64,000 bases of DNA from Populus alba (taxonomy: Eukaryota; Streptophyta; Magnoliopsida; Malpighiales; Salicaceae): NCBI RefSeq assembly GCF_005239225.2, contig NC_133286.1, forward strand, positions 21,342,572-21,406,571, written 5' to 3'. The notes under the pieces were generated by a model. It was given only the letters and a program-made list of their open reading frames with translations. It had not been told where the DNA came from and searched no databases. Made by a program: the position numbers and the translations under genes. Numbering within the stretch: position 1 is the stretch's first letter; the number at the start of each line of letters is the position of its first letter. Positions 22,586 through 33,213 of the stretch are shown in pieces.

Positions 22586-23999
22586 TTATTCAGTTCTGTA
22601 CAGGAGTTGCTTTACTGATAAATGTGACTTGATTGCAGGCGAGTCAAGAAGAAGTGATTGAAGCTCTCCAACATAATTTTCGAGATCACTGCAGCATGAG
22701 CTATCATCCTTGTTCATTCTGGCTACATCAGAACTTGCCTTCTCAAGCTCCCTTTGCTCCATTGCTTTCTTTCTCAGTCATCATGAAAGAACTTAAGAGC
22801 ATCCACTGTAGAAATAGAATGCACTGATTCATACAAACCCTGAAATTTGTTTCTTTTTTCCTGCGTTTCAATCAGCTTCTCCTTCAAGTCATCTGGCAGG
22901 CAGGCAACCACACTTCACACAAATAAGAAAAAGGAAAAGAATTAAACAAAAAGAAATGTTAAAGCATTCGAGATCTCTTGAAAGCTGGACACCACTATGC
23001 TATAATTCTCCTTCCATTTTCTTATTGTTTACCTGGTAACACCTCTAACAACACCCCAGTTGTATCCTACAAGCACTGATTGCTTAAAACCAACATTAAA
23101 TCCCTCTTGTGCAGAATCTTCTTTCCCTGCTATGAGACCATCACGATACCCAATCTGAAGTCATCAAGAATGAGACGAATGAGACCATTAAAGGTTTGGA
23201 AATCAGTATATAAGCAGGGAAAACAGAATCATGAGAAACAAACAGAATCATCAAATTACCGTGTGAAATTGATCATGTCTCCTCTGCCACTCCCGGTCTA
23301 AATCAGATTCTCTATCCAACTCCTCAACAGAATCATCTCACAATGACTCACCATCATCCTGCAAGTCACCTTCACAGCAATCCAAAACAAAGTAACGCAT
23401 GTTGCTCTAAAAGACTCGAAGCATAACTAAATTCAACCCACCAGCCTCAAAAAGTTAAGCAGTGCTCACACAAGAAACTGACTGTATTTAAGTACCGCCA
23501 AATGAAAATGCCATTATTCATTTGCAGAAATTAGAAGTTTCAGACATGCGAGAAAATGAACCAAAAATTGGAGCAATTACGAAAACAATTGAAAGTCATC
23601 TACATTTGTTCTTCTTTCATCACATGCACAAATTGTACACATATACACACAAATACAGGCAAAAAAGAGTATTAATACGCAGCCTTTTCTTTCATTACTC
23701 ATTCCCAGCTAGTGCCAAAACTTAGTAAATTCAACCAAGATCACCATTTTCCAAGCAGTAGATAACAATAAGGCTATATATTAATATCAAGCAAGCACAA
23801 ACTGATTGAGTCAGCTAAACAGAAGAGCATATAAAGCCAACACAAAGCAAAATAAATTAACCAAAATCAATAATAAATAAGTAGATCAAAACCCATAACA
23901 ATGACTCTACTTACCATTAGCAATGGGCTTAGAACCCAATTCAGCATTTGAGAGTTGCAAACTTTCTGAATAAAGCTCCTTAGCAAAACTGCCTTCCAT
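22586..23999 (-). pseudogene. YAE1: YAE1-like gene (Fe-S adaptor), broken by stop and frameshift
   Basis: Four exons can be traced on the minus strand: 23915-23999 (ATG at 23999), 23260-23369, 23033-23154 and 22586-22912, all with GT-AG borders and consistent phases. The middle exons encode the Yae1 N-terminal domain: REWQRRHDQFHT, then IGYRDGLIAGKEDSAQEGFN and VGFKQSVLVGYNWGVVRGVT, with the family's Gly-every-fourth-residue pattern. Yae1 with Lto1 acts as adaptor for cytosolic Fe-S cluster insertion into ABCE1/Rli1. Two lesions exist: an in-frame TGA at 23338-23340 in exon 2 (probably once TGG) and a frameshift in exon 4, giving TGA at 22774-22776, after which family-like coding continues in the next frame to TAA at 22586. 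All splice sites are kept, so inactivation is probably recent, or the lesions are sequence errors. Confidence 0.85.
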
Positions 24000-26073
24000 C
24001 TATTACAGCACAAGAAACACAAAAAACCCATTTCAGAAAACATCAAAACAACAATAAATATCTATCTACAAAAGCAAAATTCAGCCACAACGAAAACAAC
24101 TAATGTAAGAAAAGATTGAAACTTTACCCTGTTCACTCAAAAAAGGTAAAGACTTTATTAAGTTTTGATTGATTTTGTTCAAATTTAAGAAAAGATTTGG
24201 CCTTTACCTTTGATTAGTGGTTGAATTAAAAAGAGAATCCGACTTTGTTTGTTGAGTAACCGGTTGATTCAATCGGGTCGGCGATCCAACAAGAGGTTGT
24301 TGCTACATGGGAAGAGAAGAACTACGGTGATAGATGGGTCATGGATTCTGGAATCTAGACCCTGGACCCTGGGCCTGCAGATATATGAAATGAGAACAGT
24401 TGGGTAGGCTAAAGTTCGGCTTTTCTATCCTTTCTTAATGTAATTGGGTATGTTCTGGGTTAGAAGGCTGGGCCACTGGTCGGCGCTTGTGTCCCGGGTT
24501 TTTTTAGATAAAATTTTTATTTATTTATTTATTTTATTTTTTTGCTTATCTTGTGCCACAAAAATTACCAAGGCACTATTTTCTCTAATTTTAGCAACTA
24601 CGAAATAATATTTTATATTTTCCTTCCGATAGAAACCATAATTGTCATATCTGGTTAAGGTTATGGGTTGTTGAGTCTTTGAATTAACTCGTGGGTTATT
24701 AAATTTATTTTAAAATGATGATAAATCAATAAAAATTTAAAATAAATTAAAATTATGATACTCTATATAAATATTAAAAAAATTATTTTTTTAAATTCAC
24801 TTTATTAAATCTCATTGAAGTTTAATCGAGTCAACCAAGTTATATATTAACTTATTAAATCATTCAAGTTAAATTTATATATGTTAATATCTTATAAAAT
24901 TTATTTGAGTTAGAGTCTAAATCAACCCTTTAAACCATGTTAAGTTTAATAACTATATAAAAAAAAAAATTAGTTTCACTTGTCATAGTTTGATTGATAT
25001 ATTCAGCTGTAAATAATTTTAGTTTCAATCATAATTTAATTTAATTGTTTTTTATATAAAAAAAATAAATCATTGTTTCTGAATAGCTTTCGTTTGATGT
25101 TCTATTTATTTTATTAATCTATTCTTTAAAATAGATTAATAATTTGGAGAAGTGTAAAATAATACAAGATCAATTGAACAAATGACAATTAACGTCCAGC
25201 CTTCTTTTCAAGGAGTACTTTACGTGCATCCAATTATCAAAAAATGATTGCTTTTTTTTCCATCCATGCATCTTCTATTTTTCTAATATATCCATCCATT
25301 GTTCTTTCCTTTTTATCCAAACAAACAGTAATATATGAAGAGATAGAGACTTGCACGCCAACGAAACTTCAACATTATTTTAAACATTTCATTTTATATC
25401 TTAACCTTTCACTTTATTTTAATAGTGTAGTTGTGGGATTTGATTTCCAGATTGATTTAGAAAACGACTTAATTGCTATTTCATTCTTAATCAATTATAT
25501 TTTTAATGAAACAACTTCATTTTATTTTCTTATCTTTTATAATATATTAACTCCATTAAGATTAGATTGAATTTGATAAAATTAATCAAATAATTTATAT
25601 ATTGGTCGAGCCGATGTAATTTAACTAAATTAATATCTTATATAATTTAACTAGAATTTTAATCTGAATCGAGTTTTATATAAAACCGGAGTTAGTTTTA
25701 GGATATGCTTTATAATAAATTATCACTGGGAAATTAAGATGAAATCCTCAACAGATTTAAATATCTGCCACGTGTTCCGGCTGAAGTAGCCATCAAAATA
25801 AATATATAAATATACATCTGTATGTTGAATCTGATCTGAATCTCGGCTTCCCCCAACATTTTTTTAACCAGCAATCTAGCCATCCAATAAGGCTGATGTA
25901 TACTTTCTAACTATGAAGAAATCTCTGATCATAGCTTAACAAAAAAGAAAGGGATCAAGAAAATGTTTTGCTGAGAAACCCTACAGTTGCATGTGTATAT
26001 ATATATACATGTGTAAGGTGATCGGAACATATCTCGCTCACTTGCAACCTTAACCATTTCTGTCTATACCAGG
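24000..26073. other. intergenic: YAE1-like 5' flank and TBL upstream region
   Basis: 24000-24400 is the likely 5' UTR and promoter of the YAE1-like gene. 24500-25700 is AT-rich and unassigned; a 108-codon frame at 25244-25570 lacks any recognisable feature. A TA-rich element TATATATATATACATG at about 25994-26009 could serve as a TATA region for the TBL gene starting at 26074. Confidence 0.45.
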
Positions 26074-28326
26074 ATGAATTCTAGGACTACAGCATCTTGT
26101 TTCCTTCACATGTTAACGATACTTTCACTTCTTTGCTTGGCGAACTCATCGAGAAAGCTGTGGCGAGAGAATAGCTGCAACATGTACCGAGGGAGCTGGG
26201 TTCATGACATGTCCTATCCTCTCTACGATTCATCTGCCTGCCATTTTATTCGAAAAGAATTTGATTGTTTAATGTATGGTCGCCCTGATCACCTCTATCT
26301 TCAATATAGATGGCAGCCCACTGACTGCAACTTGCCAAGGTACAATATTATTATACGTGCAACAATATGCGCATGCACGCCTGAAAAACTGCTTGTTAAT
26401 TTGTCTTAGAACGATGAGTTTATTTTATGCTAAAAGTAATTTGATTATTTTCAAGTAAAGTAATGTGTTCATTTCTCTCAGATTGTTAGCATTGTGATTT
26501 TTGTGCTAGATTGTACTAATCATAGTTTCCAGACAGATTGATTTGAAAAATAACTCAAGTCTTTAGATCAATTTGATTAATTATTTTTTATTAAAATAAT
26601 GTTATTATTTTTTTTTAAAGAAAAATTCTTCATATTAATCTAATCAAGTTTTGACTAAGTTAATTGGGTCATTTAAAAACCAGTTGAGTTAATGTCTTTC
26701 CTAATTCAAATTGAAACCTAGCCCTGACAAGGTTTTAGATCACGAGTTTTTCATATTAACTTACAAGATTGTATTGAGTTTAATAATTATGATTAATTGT
26801 TCTTGTTTTAATCTGAATGTATACATGTGTGTGACCTTATTTCAGGTTTGATAGTCAATATTTCTTGAAGAAGTTAAAGGGGAAGAAGGTTATGTATGTA
26901 GGGGACTCTCTGAGTCTAAACAATTTCCAATCAATGGTATGCTTGCTCCATGCAGCTGTGCCTGATTCCAATATCACAAGAAATTCAAAAAACTCTGTTA
27001 CCACAGTGATATTCCAGGTGAGTATATATAGCAATTAATCTTATAAATTTGCTCCACCTGGTGAATTAGAAATATTTTTCCTTGCTAATCTAGAACTAGC
27101 TAGCTATACATTCTTAATTACTTGATGTTTAATTAATAATTTGACCTAAAACTTGTGTTAATTAACTCTCATAATTTTACAGGATTATGGAGTGTCAGTG
27201 AGTCACTTCCAGTCTCCATACTTAGTAGACATTGAAAAGGAAGAAATTGGCAGGATCTTGAAACTTGACTCCATCAAGGATGGCAAAACATGGAAGGATA
27301 TTGATGTTCTTGTTTTCTACTCTTGGGGGTGGTGGTACCGGGAAGGACCTCAGCAGCCGTATGAGCTCCCAAAATTTATCAACTTTAAATTTTTTAAAAT
27401 AAAAATAGATAACTAATTTGTTATGGACTTTCTATTAGAAAAAAGCGAAGATAATAACTATTACCATAATTTTTTAAGATTATTTTATTCAGCTTTTAAT
27501 ATTTTGATGACAATTTATTGTTTTCTTTTTCAGGTTTTGGAAACAAAAATTAAAAAAAAAAACACACAAAATTGAAACAATACAGAAATAATTCTTCTGT
27601 GATATTGCTAAAAATGACTTGATTCTAACAACTTTTTTTTTTTTTTTTGTGAATTTCAGATGGGATTATATTCAAGAAGGCGAGACCATAGTTAAGGACA
27701 TGAATCGTAGGGTTGCTTTTCACAAAGGCTTAACAACATGGGCGAAATGGGTGGATTCGGATGTTGATCCAAATAAAACTACTGTTTTTTTTCAAAGCAT
27801 TTCTCCATCTCATTACAAGTAAGTTACCATACCAACTTTTAATTTGAATAAAAAAAAATTAATGATTTAATAAAATTTAATTGATTCAATAAACCGTGAC
27901 TTAGTTAATCTAACCAAACTCAATCATATCAACATTGTCATTGTTTTGATAAAAAATTATTGACTCGGTTAACAAAACTTTTACAAAGTCTAACTTCGAG
28001 CCGATCATCTTGGTATGTCTCGAAATAGTGGCAGGGAATGGAACGAGCCGGGAGTGACAAATTGTGCAAACCAGACAGAACCAATGAGTGGATCAACTAA
28101 CCCTGGTGGTTCACCATTAGAATTGCAAATAGTGGAAGATGTGCTAAGTGCTATCAAGAAACCAGTTCATTTTCTCAATATAACAGCTCTCTCACAGCTA
28201 AGGAAAGACGCACATCCTGGCTCTTATAATGGCGTTAGGCCAATAGACTGTACTCATTGGTGTGTTGCTGGCCTCCCAGATACCTGGAATGCACTTCTCT
28301 ATGCAACTCTTATCAATCAGAAATGA
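26074..28326 (+). CDS. TRICHOME BIREFRINGENCE-LIKE (TBL) protein, copy 1
   Basis: Five exons: 26074-26339, 26846-27017, 27183-27358, 27660-27818, 28029-28326. They total 1,071 nt, 356 residues, and all borders are GT-AG with matching phases. The family O-acetylates cell-wall polysaccharides (xylan, mannan, pectin) in the Golgi. An N-terminal hydrophobic segment (about residues 10-22) should anchor or target it. The TBL domain starts at [11 protein letters not shown], the catalytic GDS is at residues 108-110 ([10 protein letters not shown]), and the DxxH motif is at 331-334 (DCTHWCVAG), giving Ser, Asp and His. The short N-terminus resembles the TBL38-type branch, but which polymer it modifies is unknown. 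Intron 3 splits a Pro codon (CC|A) before TGGGATTA. A paralogue lies 12 kb downstream in the same orientation. Confidence 0.9.
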
Positions 28327-28346
28327 GGAAATTACATGAAATTGAT

Positions 28347-28381
<35 letters not shown>

Positions 28382-28633
28382 CATAGTCTGTGTGCATAAT
28401 TTAGATTTTCATGCAAGTGATAATTAAATCTAATGGAAACAAGAGGAAAAGCTAGATTCTGAAGCACAATGATTTCTTCAAGAGAATTAAAGGGCTAATC
28501 AAGTCTAATGGAAACAAGAGGAAAGGCTAGATTCTTCTCGGCCAAATATAATGTTTCATTATAGCAATTATAATATTATTTTATTTTTTATTTTATTAAC
28601 ACATATAATTTTATATATATTATTTTTACTACA
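28327..28633. other. TBL copy 1 3' flank with TA microsatellite
   Basis: A (TA)n tract of about 30 bases lies at 28349-28380. A segment around TCTAATGGAAACAAGAGGAAA is repeated at about 28430-28450 and 28503-28525. The retroelement target site CTACA is at 28629-28633. Confidence 0.7.
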
Positions 28634-29310
28634 TGTTGTAACCCATTTTTGGGTCCCCATTAAAAATAAAATAAATAGCCAAAAGAGATTAGAAAAATAA
28701 CAAAAGGCAGAAGCGCTCAGGAAACAGTCAGAAAATTGGTCAAGAAATTCAAAAATACAAGGATTAAATTTTTGACAGTATATTCTTGAAGGATGAAAGC
28801 CCTATTGAGAAGGAAAATTTAAATTTTGAGGAGAAAAGCCCAAATTTGGATTTTTATGGACTTATTTGGATTTTTATGGACTTAATTGGATTTTTAGGGA
28901 CTTAATTGGATTTTTATTTGAATTTATGAAGGATTTGATTGCAAGAAAAATTGATTTTTAAGTCAATTTGGGCTTTAATTTGAAGAAATTTAAGTTCTGG
29001 GGGCAAAATATATTTTTTAGGAATTTATTGGGTCAAATCAGGGGCTCAATTGCATAAAAATTGAAGTTTAAGGGCCAATTAAGGACTTAATTGAGAAAAT
29101 CCGAAACCAGGGACCAAATTGGAAGAGGCGCGTAAATGGAGGGGCTGCTAATTTTTCGGTTTAGGGGCCTAATTGAAGAAATTGAAAGTTTATTAATCAA
29201 TTGAGGGCTAAATTGCATAAATCAGATGCCAAGGACCAAAATGAAAAAGGCGGCCAACAAGAAGGGCGGGACCGAATTTGGAGGACTGATTTGAAGTTTG
29301 GCCATTTAAA

Positions 29311-29353
29311 ATGAAACGGCGCGTTTTATTCAAAACGACGCCGTTTCATATAC

Positions 29354-29384
<31 letters not shown>

Positions 29385-29420
29385 GAAAGCAGAACGGTGT
29401 CGTTTTGAACGACACTGTTC
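29311..29420 (+). repeat. two U3 hairpins
   Basis: 29311-29349 pairs ATGAAACGGCG... with ...CGCCGTTTCAT around ATTC. 29392-29420 pairs GAACGGTGTCGTT with AACGACACTGTTC, needing one G.U pair. A homopolymer A run of about 37 bases lies between them. Both solo LTRs have versions with altered stems (for example 15827-15856 and 15889-15928). Confidence 0.85.
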
Positions 29421-29585
29421 ATCATCTCCTTCCCCCCCCGTTTGTAGCAGAACAGAAGGTAAAAAATTTTGAAAAAATCTCCCGCGTCTCTCTCTCTCCT
29501 CGCCCCCACCACCACCACCGAAAGAACCGACCGGCCATGCGTGATTGAAGGCGCACTAACCACGGTCCCCTACCCGTGCTCCCCC

Positions 29586-29593
29586 TATAAATA
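29586..29593 (+). promoter_or_regulatory. TATA box of the Ogre/Tat-type 5' LTR
   Basis: TATAAATA in a CCCCC-flanked context, followed by a purine-rich leader starting about 15 bases later. The same box occurs in the 3' LTR at about 36650-36657 and in both solo LTRs, so it is the likely core promoter of the family. Confidence 0.7.
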
Positions 29594-29869
29594 AAGAAGA
29601 AAAACCGAAGAGAAAAAAAAAAGAGGGAGGGGAAAAACCGAAAGACCCGAAGAGAGAAAGAGAGAGAGAGTGACCCGAAGAGAGAGAGAAGAACAGAACC
29701 AAACCAAAAAGAAGGAACCGAGAGGAATAGAGAGAGAGAGACCCGAGAAGGGAGGAGAGAGAGAGAGTGAACCGAACCGAACGCTAGGAACCGCCACGGC
29801 ACCGCACGGAGCCGCCACCCACGAGCCACGCCACCGCTGCTCCGCCAGCGACCGCCTCCTCCACGCCAG

Positions 29870-29871
29870 GT
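29870..29871 (+). other. conserved splice-donor-like GT in U5
   Basis: CGCCAG|GTAAAT is a strong plant donor. The aligned position in solo LTR copy 1 reads CCAG|GTACTC and in copy 2 CCAA|GTATTC, so the GT is kept in all three. A matching acceptor could be TACACGCCAG near 31734, just before the gag ATG. Such an intron would remove the hairpin string and the primer binding site. This is inference. Confidence 0.45.
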
Positions 29872-29904
29872 AAATTTTCTTCTTCTCCTTCGTTTGCAGG
29901 CGTT

Positions 29905-30132
29905 GCCTCCTGCATGCAGAGTTATGCATGCAGGAGGCGGGGGGGAAGAAAATTAATTCTTCCCCCCGCTGGGCCAAAGGTGCTGGGCCAGCCCGATGCT
30001 GGCCCAGCCTTGCAAGTCTGGGCCGGTCCTGGCCCAGACGGTAGAAGTTTTGGGCCGACATCGGCCCAATTTAATTTTGGGCCGAGGTCGGCCCGTTTTT
30101 TATTTTTTTATTTTTTGGGCTGAGCCTGGCCC
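29905..30132 (+). repeat. U5 hairpin string
   Basis: Seven to eight consecutive hairpins. GCCTCCTGCATGCA, loop GAGTTA, perfect 14-bp stem (29905-29938). GGGGGGAAGAA/TTCTTCCCCCC (about 29940-29969). CTGGGCCAGC/GCTGGCCCAG (29983-30007). TCTGGGCC/GGCCCAGA (30017-30038). TTGGGCCGA/TCGGCCCAA (30050-30069). GGGCCGA/TCGGCCC (about 30079-30094). GGGCT/GGCCC with a G.U pair (30117-30132). It is repeated in the 3' LTR at about 36969-37197. Confidence 0.88.
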
Positions 30133-30256
30133 GTTTATCTGGGCCGGCCCGGCCCAGCCCGAATTTTTATTTTATTTTATATTATATATTATATTATATG
30201 TGTGTATATATATATATAAAATATAATAATAAAAAAAATAAATATTTTAAAAAATT

Positions 30257-30600
30257 CCCTAAAAATATTGTTGATTTTTCTGCATATTTTTATCAAAGTT
30301 GTTTAATTTTGGTTTGTATTTTTATACCGTAAAAATACAAAACCAGTATTAAAATACCCGGTTTTTCGTCAAAACATCAAAGATTTTCAGAATAAAAAAA
30401 TGTTTTTGCTTTCAAAAAAAAATTCTAAAAAGTCCCTAAAAATGTTGTTGATTTTTCTGCATATTTTTATCAAAATAGATTAATATTGGGTTGTATTTTT
30501 ATACCGTAAGGATACAAGCTCAGTATTAAAATACCTGATTTTTCGCCAAAGCATAAAAAAATATAATATTTTCCAAAAATTGTTTTTTTATTTTAAAATA
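30257..30600 (+). repeat. 177-bp tandem duplication in U5 with hairpins
   Basis: Two units starting CCCTAAAAAT at 30257 and 30434. Each contains a hairpin with loop TACCG: TTTGTATTTTTA/TAAAAATACAAA at 30313-30341, and TTGTATTTTTA/TAAGGATACAA at 30491-30517, where two substitutions leave U.G pairs in the sense strand. Confidence 0.8.
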
Positions 30601-31212
30601 CGGCCTAGTCTCTCCAATATATATACATAAATATTATAACATCATATTTTCACACAACAAAGAAAATTTTCAAAACAATATATGTATTAACATGCATTTT
30701 GGCTTTAATAACCAGTTTATTCAAGCCATGAGAACTAGGCCAATATTTCAAAAATTCTAAAAAAAATCTTTTTGTTTTCTTTTAATATTTGGGATTACGA
30801 ATTTTATACGTAAAAACGTATTCCTAAATATTATTAATAAAATTTTGGTATGGACGTTAGAACGGTTAGGATTTTTACCCGATAAGATAAAGACCTCCTT
30901 ATTGAGGGGATTTTTCTTGAACCATAGACAGACCAACAACTAGGAAAACACAATAACACTTTAGTTTTTTTTATCAGACAATAAAACAATGCAGCTTACC
31001 TTAGGTAAGGCGTATTTGGGGTGCTGATACCTTCCCTTTACGCAACCAGTCTCCGTACCCGATCTCTGAGACCAGTTAGGTTCCTAGTGACCAAAATACT
31101 AGGTGGCGACTCCAAAGAACCAAATCAAAAAAAAAAAAAAAAAAAAAAAAATCGCCAGTCAAACCCGCAATTGATGAAAATGAATTGTTATTTTTTTGGG
31201 GGTGCGACAGAA

Positions 31213-31230
31213 TGGCGACTCCACTGGGGA
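31213..31230 (+). other. primer binding site matching tRNA-Arg
   Basis: TGGCGACTCCACTGGGGA begins four bases after the LTR end at 31209. It is complementary to the 3' end of a plant tRNA-Arg (acceptor ending in ...CCCCAGTGGAGTCG plus CCA), the primer known for Ogre/Tat elements. Confidence 0.85.
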
Positions 31231-31789
31231 CCTTGTAGACTAAGCTTTGTTTTTGTCTGATTTGTTGGTTTTTTGTGTGTTTATTGTTAATATGCCCTTC
31301 CTTTTATTTGCATATTTATTTTTTTTACGCATATTATTCATGCATTGTATATAATTGTTTCATGCATCACTTGCTTTTATTTTGATAAGCACACACAAGC
31401 CTTAAGTTAAGTGGGGAATTAGCGATTTACCCTAAGACTATTGGTCAGGGTTTAAATGCGTGAAACACCCAACTCATATCTGAGTGCCTGCTTGGTAATG
31501 GTGGACATACGTGTCTTAATTGTTCCTTGCAACGCCCCCATACTGTCTTTACGAAGAACGTCACTGGGCAGATATGAGACCCTTCGAGACCAGATAGAAA
31601 ACTTACCTAATAAATAGAGCTTGTCCTTAGGTTATGTATCTTATTTGCATCAAGATTAATAATGTTATACTCATCGCGCATCACTTATGCATCACATATT
31701 CATCACATATTTTTGTTTATCATATACACGCCAGATCGTGAAACATAGGTCCCACATCCAGAGTCCACCAAACCCGGTCCAGATCAAGA
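31231..31789 (+). mobile_element. leader of the Ogre/Tat-type element
   Basis: Untranslated leader. CTCATATCTG (about 31475-31484) and CAGATATGAG (about 31570-31579) are exact complements about 85 bases apart and could close a long-range stem. An acceptor-like TACACGCCAG ends near 31734. Confidence 0.55.
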
Positions 31790-33213
31790 ATGGAAAACGA
31801 AGAAAGAGCTCACTTAGAGTCGCACTACCAGACCGAGTTGGAATCTGTGAAAAATGAAGTTTCTCGACTGACCAATCTGCTTGAGCAACTTTTAAGAGCG
31901 AAGAACGGGGAGGGAACATCTACCCAACCACCTATAGGAGCGCCGTCAGTTCATGTCCCGGGGATATCTCAGAACTTGGGGGCAGATTCAGCGACGGGGC
32001 AACACTTTGCACCTGCCATTCCCATTCAGCCCCCTCAAGCTCACATCACAGCAGATGGGCCTTCCGATAATAGGTCCACTGGTTTTATGAACGATGACAA
32101 GATATCAGCTTTGGAAGAAAGGTTAAGGGCAGTCGAGGGAAATGACTGGTTTGACCCCATGCGAGCGTCTGAAATATGTTTGGTACCAAACATCACGGTA
32201 CCAAAAAAATTTAGGATACCAGAGTTTATAAAGTACACTGGGTTGGAATGCCCAAACACTCACCTTCGATCTTATTGCAATAAGATGGCTAGGTGATTCA
32301 TGACGATAAGTTACTGATCTACTTTTTCCAAGACAGTCTAGCGAGGTCAGCGCTAAGTTGGTACATGAGGCTGGATAGTGCCAAGATCAAGAAATGGAAG
32401 GATTTAGTTGAGGCTTTCCTTAAGCAATACAAGTTCAATTTGGAAATTGCTCCAGATCGAATGAGCCTTATGTCAATGGAAAAGAGAAGCCAAGAATCAG
32501 TAAGGGCTTATGCGCAAAGGTGGAGGGACGAGGCCATGCATGTGCAACCCCCTTTGATAGAAACGGAGATGGTGAATTTGTTCGCCAATACATTCAAGGC
32601 ACCCTACTATGAGCATTTAATGGGTAGCTCATCTCAACATTTCTATGATGTTGTACGCATAGCGGAAAGAATCGAGCAAGGGATTAAAGCTGGACGCATA
32701 ATTGAGCCATTGGAGACAAAGGGTTTTATCGGAAGAAAAATGAAAGGTCCCGTTAACAACTTCGAAGGTGGGTCCAATGACAAGATAACAGATTCATATA
32801 ACCCACAAATACCTACCTCTCATGTGGCCCACATAAACTTTAAACCTTTTTCCCCTAATCGAGCAAATGGCCAGTCAAACACCCAAAACAACCACCAACG
32901 ACCAAACACAAGATACATTTCAGAACAACTACCGCCATTACCCATGCCTCTAAAGGATATATATGCCAAACTACTAAGCATTGGACAAATAGCTCCTATC
33001 CCTACATTACCACTACAGCCACCATTCCCCATCTGGTATAAGCCCGAGTTGACTTGCGAGTACCATGCTGGTATTCCCGGGCATTGTCTTGAAACGTGCT
33101 ATGGTTTCAAGAACAAGTTGTTGAAGCTCATCAAGATAGGATGGGTGTCATTTGAAGATACACCCAATATCAGTTCAAATCCATCGCCACATGACAAAAG
33201 TGATAGGGGATAA
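31790..33213 (+). pseudogene. Ogre/Tat-type gag, one frameshift
   Basis: The frame starting MENEERAHLE (31790) runs 168 codons to a TGA at 32294-32296. The next frame picks up at 32293 and continues 306 codons, so one base lost in a G run at about 32292 splits the gene. The first part has a coiled-coil-like start and the FRIPEFIKYTG phrase. The second has the gag core (SALSWYMRLD, WKDLVEAFLKQY, ESVRAYAQRWRDEA) and a CEYHAGIPGHCLETC knuckle-like motif typical of Tat/Ogre gag. No protease or polymerase follows; 33214-34300 has no recognised coding domain. Confidence 0.88.

Larger units (their letters stand above)
28634..31209 (+). repeat. 5' LTR of the Ogre/Tat-type element
   Basis: Begins TGTTGTAACCC and ends GGTGCGACA. 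U3 (to about 29610) has decayed tandem units built on 'GGGACTTAATTGGATTTTT' (28855-28920) and 'AATTG' phrases. Around 29311-29420 lie two long hairpins, then a TATA box at 29586. U5 is long and holds a GA-rich leader, a splice-donor-like site at 29870, a string of hairpins to 30132 and a 177-bp tandem duplication from 30257. Frames such as 29585-30061 run across these structures in both LTRs and have no recognisable domain. Confidence 0.93.

Noticed and set aside
29422..30123. Long open frames such as 29585-30061 (and 36390-37125)
   Set aside because: They run through GA/CT-rich leader, hairpins and GC-rich palindromes of the LTR, occur in both LTRs, and lack any domain.
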